DNA of 64,000 bases from Myroides sp. N17-2 (GTDB taxonomy: Bacteria > Bacteroidota > Bacteroidia > Flavobacteriales > Flavobacteriaceae), in assembly GCF_002286775.1 (NCBI RefSeq), contig NZ_NSGJ01000004.1, positions 148,530 through 212,529 of the forward strand, written 5' to 3'. The notes below the pieces were generated by a model. That model saw only the letters and a program-made list of their open reading frames with translations, was not told the origin of the DNA and searched no databases. A program made the position numbers and the translations under genes. Below, piece by piece: positions 1-6,926 of the stretch (position 1 is its first letter; every line of letters starts with the position of its first letter).

Positions 1-101
1 TAAACCCCTTGTACGATAGGCAGTTTAAACAGTGCTCTTACCGCATCGATAGACAAGTCTCTTTGCGTGTCCTCGATACCAAACATTTCTCTTAATTTCA
101 T
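1..101 (-). CDS. Partial CDS, unknown product (N-terminus only)
   Basis: An open frame reads leftward off the window edge for 33 codons from an ATG at 99-101, beginning MKLREMFGIEDTQ. No stop is met. There is no signal peptide or membrane segment and the sequence looks like the soluble start of a cytosolic protein. I do not recognise the family from this fragment. The gene body lies outside the window. Confidence 0.45.
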   Translation of the reverse strand, partial: MKLREMFGIEDTQRDLSIDAVRALFKLPIVQGV

Positions 102-152
102 AGTATTTATAGTGGGTTACCCCTACTTTTTAATAGTCAGACTATTGGTGTA

Positions 153-313
153 TTAAACCCTGAATCAGCATTAGACAAATAAACGAGAAGTAATTATACA
201 AAATAGGTCTGAATTAGCGATACAAGCATACTATAGTATGGTTTTAGAGCTAATGAAAGAGCTATGAAGTAGAATTGATTCGCAGTATTAGGCTACTGCT
301 AATTATGGATTAA
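153..313 (+). repeat. MITE-like dispersed repeat, full-length copy
   Basis: About 161 bp bounded by imperfect terminal inverted repeats (TTAAACCCTGAATCAGCAT at the left, a GGATTAA-type end at the right). It shares long stretches with the two tandem copies at 10727-11046: AATTATACAAAA, TCTGAATT, a GCATACTATAGTATGG palindrome, AATGAAAGAGCTATGAAG and TAGAATTGATTCGCAGTAT. Its right end overlaps the last codons of the DUF2891 gene. It has no coding capacity. Confidence 0.75.
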
Positions 314-1402
314 CGTGTACAAAGCGAATGTACCTAACCAATGGCTACCCATATAATCATCTCCTGTAATATTGCCAAACGAATTCTCAAAATGCTTCAC
401 TGAAAGTTTATTCAGATTAGGTGCTAACTCAGGCAACGCTTTCCCTATCTCCTTAAGGCAAGTAGCTCTACTAAAGTTAAGCCCATCTAAGTGAACTAAG
501 TGTCCATCTGTACGATCTGATACTTTAGCGACCTCTAGTGTAAACGCCTTGTCAAATATCTGAGGTAAGAATGACTTCGTCCACGTGCGGAATGTATCCT
601 GATTCATCACCTTACTCATTAGACGTGCTTCTTCTAAACATGGAGATAAAAAGTCGTGTCCACTTGGTTCGAAGGCTATATTGCATCCTTTATCTTCTCC
701 GTATAAACGCTTAGCGTTAGTTACTATCAATTCTTCAAATGACGTATTCCCCATCTGACGCGCATAGTCTAATGACAGTGATAATCCGAATGCTGTATTA
801 TCATGTGTCCCTGTGCGGATAGGATATAGTAATTTTGGTAAATATTCTGCATAACGCTCCTGCATGATTTTAGCCAATGGCTCTATCGTCTTTGCCCATC
901 GTTGTGCATCTGCATCTTCCCATTTAGACAGCGTTCCGTGTAATTGGAACAGCCATGCCCATCCATAAGTACGTTCAAAAGTCTTGTTATTTGGATCGTG
1001 GAAGAACGCTAGTTCAACTGCTACATTCTCATCTGTAATCAGATTATTCAGCCTAGCGCGTATCTGCCCATCTGTATCTAACTCCGGAAACTTCTGTAAT
1101 AAAGTAACAATAGACCAAAATCCGTGTACAGAAGAGTGCCAATCAAAACATCCGTAGAAAATAGGTCTAAGCTGTTTCGGTGTTTTTAGATCTTCATCCT
1201 TCCCTATTACTTGCCCTAATTTATTAGGATATTCTATCTCGATACAGTGTAGCGGAAGCTCTATAATCTTCTTCGCCTCAGCTATAGTAAGTGTTAATGA
1301 TGTTGGTTCTTCCGTATTTATTGATTCATTCGAAGGTTGTTGTTTCTCTGTACATGAGAACATCAAAACACTTGCGAATAGAAGGCTTCCTATTTTTTTC
1401 AT
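299..1402 (-). CDS. DUF2891 family lipoprotein
   Basis: The 367-residue product starts with a lipoprotein signal (MKKIGSLLFASVLMFSC, predicted acylated Cys17) and should be anchored in the envelope. After a short polar linker it carries the DUF2891 signature FYGCFDWHSSVHGFW near residues 82-96, followed by a mostly helical region with conserved TGTHDNTAFGL and HDFLSPCLEEA motifs, as expected of this alpha-toroid-like family. Its enzymatic function is unknown; DUF2891 proteins are usually cytosolic or secreted and about 330-370 residues, so it is full length. It is monocistronic. The stop codon lies inside the 3' part of the dispersed repeat at 153-313. Confidence 0.85.
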   Translation of the reverse strand: MKKIGSLLFASVLMFSCTEKQQPSNESINTEEPTSLTLTIAEAKKIIELPLHCIEIEYPNKLGQVIGKDEDLKTPKQLRPIFYGCFDWHSSVHGFWSIVTLLQKFPELDTDGQIRARLNNLITDENVAVELAFFHDPNNKTFERTYGWAWLFQLHGTLSKWEDADAQRWAKTIEPLAKIMQERYAEYLPKLLYPIRTGTHDNTAFGLSLSLDYARQMGNTSFEELIVTNAKRLYGEDKGCNIAFEPSGHDFLSPCLEEARLMSKVMNQDTFRTWTKSFLPQIFDKAFTLEVAKVSDRTDGHLVHLDGLNFSRATCLKEIGKALPELAPNLNKLSVKHFENSFGNITGDDYMGSHWLGTFALYTLIHN

Positions 1403-1517
1403 AATCCGTTTATCTCTTTATTCCTCTAAAATAGTAAAATACTCCTACTTAAAGAGTGTATTTATAAAAAAGAAAAGCAAAAGTTCTTTGTTCCTATAGC
1501 TGAAGGCTTATTTTTGT

Positions 1518-1617
1518 TGAACCTTAAATCCGTAGATAACGTTTAAACGAGAGTTAATTGAAGCTATGTAAAGTAGAATTAATTCGCAGTAAATGGTAAC
1601 TTCAGATTTAAGGTTAA
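1518..1617 (+). repeat. Internally deleted copy of the MITE-like repeat
   Basis: The ends form terminal inverted repeats (TTGAACCTTAAATC on the left, GATTTAAGGTTAA on the right). Between them lie the family blocks AACGAGAGTTAATT and GCTATGTAAAGTAGAATTAATTCGCAGTA, with the central 60 bp missing. It sits immediately upstream of the DUF5074 gene, so an in-frame ATG at 1593 is repeat sequence rather than the gene start. Confidence 0.6.
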
Positions 1618-1637
1618 TAACAAAAAAACAAACTATA

Positions 1638-3041
1638 ATGAAAAAAGGAATTTTAGCACGCTCACTTGTGCTTTCACTACTTGCTTTTACAGTAGCATGT
1701 AGCTCAGAAGATGATAACCGAAATGAAGACGGCTTTAGAATTATCCCACCTTCTGCAGCAACACCATTAATCCAACCAACAGGTTTCTACATTGCCAATG
1801 AAGATTGGTTCGGACATGATAAAGGAAGTGTAAACTTCTTAGATTACGGACTAAATAGAAAATACAGAATATACGCTGAAGTGAATAGTGGCAAGTCATT
1901 AGGTGTGACTACTACTATGGGGGTAGCTTATGGTGACAACTATTATATAGTCTCTAAACAAGGAAATAGATTTGTCGTAACAGACAAGAACTTTAAGGAA
2001 GTCAAATCTTTTGAAAATATCCAAGGTGATGGTAGAGCATTCGTAGGAGTATCTGACTCTAAAGGATATATCTCTACAGGTGCAGGAATCACTGTGTATC
2101 ATATCAATACTAAAGCTATAGGTGGTAAAATAGATGGTATCAGCAAACAAACTGGTAATATGGTTTATGCTAATGGTAAAGTATATGCTGTAGTAAATGG
2201 AGATGGATTAGTTATTATCAATACGGATACAGACACAATCATAGAGAAACTAGGAGGTGGATATACTCAAGTTACCCTAGATAAAGATGGTATCGTATGG
2301 GCAGGTAAAGGAAATGAAATAGTACGTATCAATCCTAAAGATAAAAACGATACTAAACCATACAACATAGCGACTGCACCTATCAATGGAACTTGGGGTG
2401 CTTGGAATCCTGGATCATTATCATCAAGTGTGAAAGAGAATGCACTATACTGGACAAAAGGGGCTAACGTAGTAAAGTTTAATACACAGACAGGAGAACT
2501 TAACGAAGAGTTTTATACATTAGGAGAAGACGGATTTAATAAGAAACTGGTATTCTATGGTGCAGGACTTAGAGTAGATCCTGTAACGGATGACTTAGTA
2601 TTATTAGTCAAAAGATCTGGATGGGGTGATAATGGAAGTTATAACTGGACTAAAATAATATCTAATCAAGGGGCTTCTAAAAATCAAGTATTTATGGAAG
2701 GTGGTAATAGTAATGATCAGAATGGACATTACTGGTTCCCTTCTGTTCCTTTCTTCCAAGATAATAATGCACCTGAAATCTTAGTAAACCAAATCGTACT
2801 TAAGCCAAACAAAGAATTTAGAGTTGCGCTTAAAGATATCGTAATCGATCAAGATAGCCCATATGCATTAATCGAAAAGTCTGTAAAGAACTTAGAGAAT
2901 ATGTTCGGATACGCTACAATAGAAGGTGATGAATTAGTCATCAAAACCAATGAGAATACAGGAAAAACGTCTATGAGTATGACGGTAATCTCTAATGGTA
3001 AACGCCTACAGAAAGACATCGAAATTTGGGTTAGAAACTAA
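1638..3041 (+). CDS. DUF5074-type beta-propeller surface lipoprotein
   Basis: I place the start at the ATG at 1638 (MKKGILARSLVLS...) rather than an in-frame ATG at 1593, because 1638 gives a clean lipoprotein signal ending FTVACSS and the upstream codons fall inside a repeat. The 467-residue product has YncE/WD-like blades (FYIANEDWFG, GVAYGDNYYIVSKQG, VYAVVNGDGLVIIN) as in DUF5074 proteins, followed by a C-terminal beta domain from about residue 380. DUF5074 propellers such as BtuG can bind corrinoids on Bacteroides surfaces, but no cobalamin riboswitch or TonB partner is adjacent, so ligand is unknown. A strong terminator follows. Confidence 0.75.
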   Translation: MKKGILARSLVLSLLAFTVACSSEDDNRNEDGFRIIPPSAATPLIQPTGFYIANEDWFGHDKGSVNFLDYGLNRKYRIYAEVNSGKSLGVTTTMGVAYGDNYYIVSKQGNRFVVTDKNFKEVKSFENIQGDGRAFVGVSDSKGYISTGAGITVYHINTKAIGGKIDGISKQTGNMVYANGKVYAVVNGDGLVIINTDTDTIIEKLGGGYTQVTLDKDGIVWAGKGNEIVRINPKDKNDTKPYNIATAPINGTWGAWNPGSLSSSVKENALYWTKGANVVKFNTQTGELNEEFYTLGEDGFNKKLVFYGAGLRVDPVTDDLVLLVKRSGWGDNGSYNWTKIISNQGASKNQVFMEGGNSNDQNGHYWFPSVPFFQDNNAPEILVNQIVLKPNKEFRVALKDIVIDQDSPYALIEKSVKNLENMFGYATIEGDELVIKTNENTGKTSMSMTVISNGKRLQKDIEIWVRN

Positions 3042-3060
3042 TAATCCAACAAAACAGATA

Positions 3061-3094
3061 AAATAAAGGTCGCTATATAGCGGCCTTTATTTTT
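3061..3094 (+). terminator. Rho-independent terminator
   Basis: ATAAAGG-t-CGCTATATAGCG-g-CCTTTAT forms a long hairpin followed by TTTTT, 20 bp after the DUF5074 stop codon. Confidence 0.85.
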
Positions 3095-3163
3095 ACAGAT
3101 AACCCATTTGAAAACAGCGAATAACACAATCGAAAATAGTTAATAACGTAATCTCTTTTTTTG

Positions 3164-3171
3164 TACTTTTG
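3164..3171 (+). promoter_or_regulatory. -7 box TACTTTTG
   Basis: Perfect match to the flavobacterial -7 consensus TAnnTTTG, 16 bp upstream of the ATG at 3187. It shows that a possible TTG start at 3169 would lie inside the promoter, so the ATG at 3187 is the start. Confidence 0.7.
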
Positions 3172-3186
3172 ACTAAAATTTACGCT

Positions 3187-3753
3187 ATGAAAACAAGAAC
3201 TTTACTAACTACATTATCACTATTCTTAGTGCTATTACTTAGCAGTTGTAACAACAAAGACATCAATGCTTCTAAAGCTTATGATACGATAGAAGTTTAT
3301 CTTGCTGATAAACCTGAATATGAGACTACGACTATCCACTTAGGGAAAAAGAAGTTGAGAATAAAAAAAGACAGTCTACAAATAGAGCAATATAAATCAC
3401 TAGAGAAAGACGGATACATAGAGTTCGCAGAAGAAACATCTAAAAAGAAATGGTTGTCTAAAGATTCTATTTGGAACGTGACTCTTAAACTTACGGAGAA
3501 AGCTCACCCTTTCGTGATTGACCAAAAGAATGATAAAGTAACAGTAAAAACGATACTATATACACTAGGTGACAGTAGTAATCTACAACTAAACAATAGA
3601 AGTAAAAAATCTGCTACTGCATCAGTAATGCTTAACAAAGAGTATACTCCGTTTATCTCTCTTGCAAAAGACAAAAATCCAAATACAAAGTTCATCACTA
3701 AGAAGTATAAACTTCGCTTTACTGAAGAAACAGGTTGGACGATTAACCAATAA
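3187..3753 (+). CDS. Unknown lipoprotein, first gene of an envelope operon
   Basis: The 188-residue product begins MKTRTLLTTLSLFLVLLLSSC, a textbook lipobox signal with acylation at Cys21. The mature part is lysine-rich and beta/alpha mixed, with no motif that I recognise. The start is the ATG at 3187, just downstream of a -7 promoter box. It is followed after 3 bp by a four-helix membrane protein and then by two small lipoproteins on the same strand, so it probably opens an operon of envelope proteins of unknown role. Confidence 0.7.
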   Translation: MKTRTLLTTLSLFLVLLLSSCNNKDINASKAYDTIEVYLADKPEYETTTIHLGKKKLRIKKDSLQIEQYKSLEKDGYIEFAEETSKKKWLSKDSIWNVTLKLTEKAHPFVIDQKNDKVTVKTILYTLGDSSNLQLNNRSKKSATASVMLNKEYTPFISLAKDKNPNTKFITKKYKLRFTEETGWTINQ

Positions 3754-3756
3754 ACA

Positions 3757-4224
3757 ATGGGAAAGAACATCACTATACTAGCGCTAATACAAGTTATTCT
3801 AGCTATAATTTCTTCTCTATTGATAGCCAATATGTCTACATTAGGAAGAATAGGAATAACCTTAGTCAAAAGAGAATATCTTATTTTCAAGACACCTTGG
3901 AAGACTGCATTAGCGATATTCGCTGTACAAATGATCGTGATACTAGTACTTGCTTTATTTAAGAAATTTGCCTCGAGTAAAACAAGTCATATTGTATCAT
4001 TTGTATTCTTAGTCATCGGATTAATCGGAGCATACTATACGTATATTGACTTCACGACTACCTCACATAAGCACATGAAGTTTTATTTCCACTTAGGTTT
4101 CTATCTATTTTGGTTCAATTGGATCTTTAGTTGTATCTACTTCTTTTGCCTTAAAGGACGCAAGAAGGCAACATCTATCTCATCTGACGACATCAATCAA
4201 CCGATGCAGCCTAATCTAGAATAA
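3757..4224 (+). CDS. Small multi-pass membrane protein, unknown
   Basis: The 155-residue product has four hydrophobic segments (about residues 6-26, 49-66, 78-98 and 109-131), a short basic loop (KKFASSKTSH) and a polar C-terminal tail ending in QPMQPNLE. It begins 3 bp after the upstream lipoprotein, so the two are almost certainly co-transcribed and perhaps function together in the inner membrane and periplasm. I do not recognise a family. Confidence 0.7.
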   Translation: MGKNITILALIQVILAIISSLLIANMSTLGRIGITLVKREYLIFKTPWKTALAIFAVQMIVILVLALFKKFASSKTSHIVSFVFLVIGLIGAYYTYIDFTTTSHKHMKFYFHLGFYLFWFNWIFSCIYFFCLKGRKKATSISSDDINQPMQPNLE

Positions 4225-4267
4225 GCTCACTCCAAACAACAACAATAAAACTCACAATACATATAAA

Positions 4268-4516
4268 ATGACTAAACACGTTATACTAATCGCTACTATA
4301 GCCCTACTAACTGTAGGATGTAAAGAGAACAAAGACACTACTCCAACAGAAACAACGCCTGTAGAATCAACATCTACAAGCACATCAGAAGATCAAGGGC
4401 CTACAGCTATCCCTATGCACGGTACAGGTGAGAACAGCTCATCTTCTAGCAATGGAAGTTTCAAAATGGATGATGATATGAAGAAAAACATCCAACAACA
4501 AAAAGGGCAAGAGTAA
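4268..4516 (+). CDS. Small Ser/Thr-rich lipoprotein
   Basis: The 82-residue product has a lipoprotein signal (MTKHVILIATIALLTVGC, acylated Cys18). The mature chain is low-complexity: a Thr/Ser/Glu-rich stretch, a PMHGTGE segment, a run of serines and a charged Gln-rich end. Such chains are usually disordered. It lies 43 bp after the membrane protein gene and before another small lipoprotein gene, in the same direction. Function unknown. Confidence 0.65.
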   Translation: MTKHVILIATIALLTVGCKENKDTTPTETTPVESTSTSTSEDQGPTAIPMHGTGENSSSSSNGSFKMDDDMKKNIQQQKGQE

Positions 4517-4634
4517 ACTTGTACAATTCTTCTTTACCTTAATATAATTTGGTTAAACACATGATTTAGTTTCACATCTCAGCTATTTATAGTATGTTTA
4601 ACTAACTATATCACACTGTGTAACTAAATATCAG

Positions 4635-5024
4635 ATGAGAAAAACTATAATACTAAGTTTAACTTTATGCCTTACTGTATTAGTAAGTTGTAAAGAAGCT
4701 ACTAAAGAAGAAACGACTACTCAACAGGAGATGACAGTAAAAGATATCATAGCCAATAGCAGTGACCTTCAGAATGCAAATACTCAGGGAGCAGGACTAA
4801 ATCCTGAACACGGAATGTTAGGACACCGATGTGATATCCCTGTAGGAGCGCCATTAGATACACCGCTTCAAGGCGAAAATCAAAATAATGCTCCTGCTAC
4901 GCCTGTCTTAATGAATAACAATGCTAATAAAGCTTTTCTACAAGAAGGTGAATCAGTAAAAGCAAATCCAGAGCACGGGCAACCAGGACATCGCTGTGAT
5001 ATCCCTGTAGGAGCACCACTCTAA
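4635..5024 (+). CDS. Lipoprotein with duplicated HGxxGHRCDIPVGAPL motif
   Basis: The 129-residue product has a lipoprotein signal (VLVSC, Cys19). Residues about 56-74 read NPEHGMLGHRCDIPVGAPL and the last residues read NPEHGQPGHRCDIPVGAPL: two near-identical copies separated by a Asn/Gln-rich linker, the second forming the exact C-terminus. Each copy offers His-x4-His-x-Cys, which could bind a metal such as copper or zinc; that is inference. I recall similar C-terminal tails in other flavobacterial lipoproteins without a known function. It is separated by 118 bp from the upstream lipoprotein gene and ends at a strong terminator. Confidence 0.75.
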   Translation: MRKTIILSLTLCLTVLVSCKEATKEETTTQQEMTVKDIIANSSDLQNANTQGAGLNPEHGMLGHRCDIPVGAPLDTPLQGENQNNAPATPVLMNNNANKAFLQEGESVKANPEHGQPGHRCDIPVGAPL

Positions 5025-5050
5025 AATAGATAATAAAACGAATACTATAT

Positions 5051-5085
5051 AGCCATTGATTTGTGATAAAGTCAATGGCTTTTTT
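5051..5085 (+). terminator. Rho-independent terminator
   Basis: AGCCATTGA and TCAATGGCT form a 9-bp stem followed by TTTTTT, 26 bp after the stop of the duplicated-motif lipoprotein. Confidence 0.85.
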
Positions 5086-5101
5086 AAATTAAAATACTCC
5101 G

Positions 5102-5312
5102 CACAGTTTAAAAAAAGCTCCGCACGGATTGCAAATCCGCGCGAGCTACCTACTAAGACTACCTATCTTTTAAAAGTCTAAAGCGAAACGCAATTACACA
5201 CAGTAGCCACAATACTCGCTGTCGCGGATTTGCAATCCGTGACGCGTATATCAACACAGTTTTAGTGAATGGGACAGATGGCGTGTTGGCAGACTAATCC
5301 GTGACGTGTATA
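5102..5312. repeat. REP/BIME cluster beside the RAYT gene, tandem copy 1
   Basis: Contains two REP palindromes in opposite orientation, CGGATTGCAAATCCG at 5125-5139 and CGGATTTGCAATCCG at 5225-5239, plus a degenerate AATCCGTGACGTGTATA end. The whole 211-bp block is repeated nearly identically at 5317-5527. Such paired REPs (BIMEs) are the usual companions and targets of REP-associated tyrosine transposases, one of which lies next to it. Confidence 0.8.
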
Positions 5313-5316
5313 TTCA

Positions 5317-5527
5317 CACGGTTTTAAAAAAGCTCCGCACGGATTACAAATCCACGCGAGCCCCTTACTAAGACTACCTATCTTTTAAAAGTCTAAAGCG
5401 AAACGCAATTACACACAGTAGCCACAATACTCGCTGTCGCGGATTTGCAATCCGTGACGTGTATATCAACACAGTTTTAGTGAATGGGACAGATGGCGTG
5501 TTGGCAGACTAATCCGTGACGTGTATA
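5317..5527. repeat. REP/BIME cluster beside the RAYT gene, tandem copy 2
   Basis: Direct duplicate of 5102-5312 at a period of about 215 bp, with only a few substitutions (for example CGGATTACAAATCC for the first palindrome). The second palindrome at 5440-5454 is intact. It ends 8 bp from the RAYT stop codon. Confidence 0.8.
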
Positions 5528-5535
5528 ACCGCAGA

Positions 5536-6087
5536 CTAAATATCAAGAATAAATACCTCCAATTCATTATCTAGTCCACAGTAATTACGTGCTGAACTAA
5601 AATAATAATCCTCAACGCGTGTAACTACTTTATCTTTTACAGGGTTTAGGTGAATATAATTTATCTTCTGCTTTATAAATTCTAGAGAATAAGCTTCTTT
5701 CGCATGATAACCATCTTGCCAAACTTTATATTGTTGATCTCTCTTTAAATATTGACAACTACGAGCAAAATATTCTAACAACCACTCACGTCTACTTTCA
5801 GATTCATCCTGAATAGTTTCAATAATTTTTTTACTTGTAAACTTTTTAAAATCACGCATTATTTCAGCAATACTATACCTATCCACACTTCTACAAAGAA
5901 TATGAACATGACTATGCATTAAAACATAAGCATATATCACTAACCCTTTATTACTTTGACAATAACACAAAGCATCTATTACAACATATTTTTGCTCTAG
6001 ACGTGTAAATAGATCTATCCAACCTACAGTAGTAATTGTTATAAAATAAGCTTTATCAAGTTCTGTTGCTTTATATTGTGTCGACAT
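5536..6087 (-). CDS. REP-associated tyrosine transposase (RAYT, Y1/HUH family)
   Basis: The 183-residue product matches the Y1_Tnp/TnpA-REP fold: an N-terminal strand YFITITTVGWIDLF, the HUH metal motif in HSHVHILCR at about residues 59-66, FKKFTSKKI, and the C-terminal KINYIHLNPVKDK and YFSSARNY blocks. The conserved catalytic Tyr should be in the YHAKEAYSLEFI to YIHLNPV region. RAYTs are domesticated single-copy relatives of IS200/IS605 transposases that nick single-stranded REP hairpins. Here the gene is bracketed on both sides by REP palindromes (5102-5527 and 6161-6307), so the locus appears to be a complete REPtron. No frameshift is seen. Confidence 0.88.
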   Translation of the reverse strand: MSTQYKATELDKAYFITITTVGWIDLFTRLEQKYVVIDALCYCQSNKGLVIYAYVLMHSHVHILCRSVDRYSIAEIMRDFKKFTSKKIIETIQDESESRREWLLEYFARSCQYLKRDQQYKVWQDGYHAKEAYSLEFIKQKINYIHLNPVKDKVVTRVEDYYFSSARNYCGLDNELEVFILDI

Positions 6088-6160
6088 TTAATCATATTGA
6101 TTATTAATACTCTAAACATATAATCAACCACAAACAATATACCAAATATAGAACACACTA

Positions 6161-6307
6161 TCATGGCAATCCGTGATGTGTATATCCACACAGTTTTAAA
6201 AAGCTCCCAAGGATTACAAATCCTCACAAGCTACCTACATCTTCAAAAGTACACACAGTAGCCACAATACCCACGCTGTCGCGGATTTGCAATCCGTGAC
6301 ATGTATC
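6161..6307. repeat. REP/BIME cluster on the 5' side of the RAYT gene
   Basis: Shows the same order as the 5102-5527 copies: AATCCGTGATGTGTATA, CACAGTTTTAAAAAGCTCC, a decayed palindrome (GGATTACAAATCC), CTACCTAC, ACACACAGTAGCCACAATAC and an intact GCGGATTTGCAATCCG followed by TGACATGTAT. It is more diverged than the other two and has lost part of its middle. Confidence 0.75.
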
Positions 6308-6543
6308 TCCTCCCATTAATCATCTATTTTTTTTCCTTCCACCCTCTTTTACTCTAAAAATTAGAATTCTGTAGCCCCAAATACTCCCTTTTTTTGCTCT
6401 ACCCTATCCACAGACGATATAGCATATTCTAATACTACTTTTTTAAATATTTTTTTAAAACACATAAATAACTAATATTCATTACGTTAACAAAAACAAA
6501 GATACAACACCTAACTTCGAATACTACCTTCAATCCCAACAAA
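6308..6543. other. AT-rich intergenic stretch without recognisable features
   Basis: Low-complexity AT-rich sequence between the RAYT flank and the first 11-bp word array. I see no open frame of convincing length, terminator or promoter here. Confidence 0.4.
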
Positions 6544-6554
6544 TTCGGGCTATG

Positions 6555-6655
6555 TTCTCCAATCCTAGGACAATACTTGGAGAATGATAGGAGAATAGTT
6601 GGGCTGAGAAGATTCTGCCCAACTATTCTCCTGTTATTCTTCTTCTACTCTTCTT
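6555..6655. repeat. Inverted array of degenerate 11-bp words, locus A
   Basis: Forward words in strict 11-bp register: TTCTCCAATCC (6555), TAGGACAATAC (6566), TTGGAGAATGA (6577), TAGGAGAATAG (6588), TTGGGCTGAGA (6599). Reverse-complement words follow: ATTCTGCCCAA (6612), CTATTCTCCTG (6623), TTATTCTTCTT (6634), CTACTCTTCTT (6645). The centre gives a perfect 16-bp inverted repeat, 6589-6604 with 6617-6632. The same architecture with different words occurs at 31886-31983 and 45155-45246. It lies 272 bp upstream of the DUF6266 gene. Confidence 0.7.
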
Positions 6656-6756
6656 GAATGGGTCAACTTCATCCTCTCTACTTTCTCACAGTATAAGACG
6701 AAATCTGTCTAAAAACAAAAGAATTTTCAGTGTTTTTAGCGCTTAATTAATTCGCA

Positions 6757-6790
6757 TTCAGCCATCAAGGCAGAGTGGCTAAGGGCTGAA
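6757..6790. other. Imperfect hairpin upstream of the DUF6266 gene
   Basis: TTCAGCC (6757-6763) and GGCTGAA (6784-6790) are perfect inverted repeats with a 20-nt loop. There is no poly-T tract, so it is not an obvious terminator. Confidence 0.4.
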
Positions 6791-6865
6791 CAGCCTATAA
6801 ATATTTCTAGCTACTTATGTACATGGTATGCTGATTTTTATATATTAGAAAACAGGGAATGATAT

Positions 6866-6883
6866 GGCAAATTGCAATTCGCC
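6866..6883. repeat. REP-like palindrome GGCAAATTGCAATTCGCC
   Basis: An 18-bp near-perfect palindrome with the same TTGCAAT core as the REPs near the RAYT gene. It lies in the DUF6266 leader and may be a diverged REP. Confidence 0.4.
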
Positions 6884-6926
6884 CCAACAAAAAACCAAAA
6901 TCACGAAAAAACAAAAAACTTAAGTT

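Noticed and set aside
1593..1637. N-terminal extension of the DUF5074 lipoprotein
   Set aside because: These codons are repeat sequence and would mask a perfect lipoprotein signal that begins at 1638.
1638..3041. Cobalamin uptake locus with B12 riboswitch
   Set aside because: DUF5074 propellers can bind corrinoids, but I saw no B12-box-like sequence and no TonB receptor or corrinoid genes near it.
6555..6655. CRISPR-like array
   Set aside because: Units are 11 bp with no spacers and are degenerate, and they switch to reverse complement half way; there are no cas genes.
6617..6660. Terminator for a plus-strand gene
   Set aside because: The 16-bp inverted repeat has no T tract and there is no gene ending upstream on either side within a useful distance.
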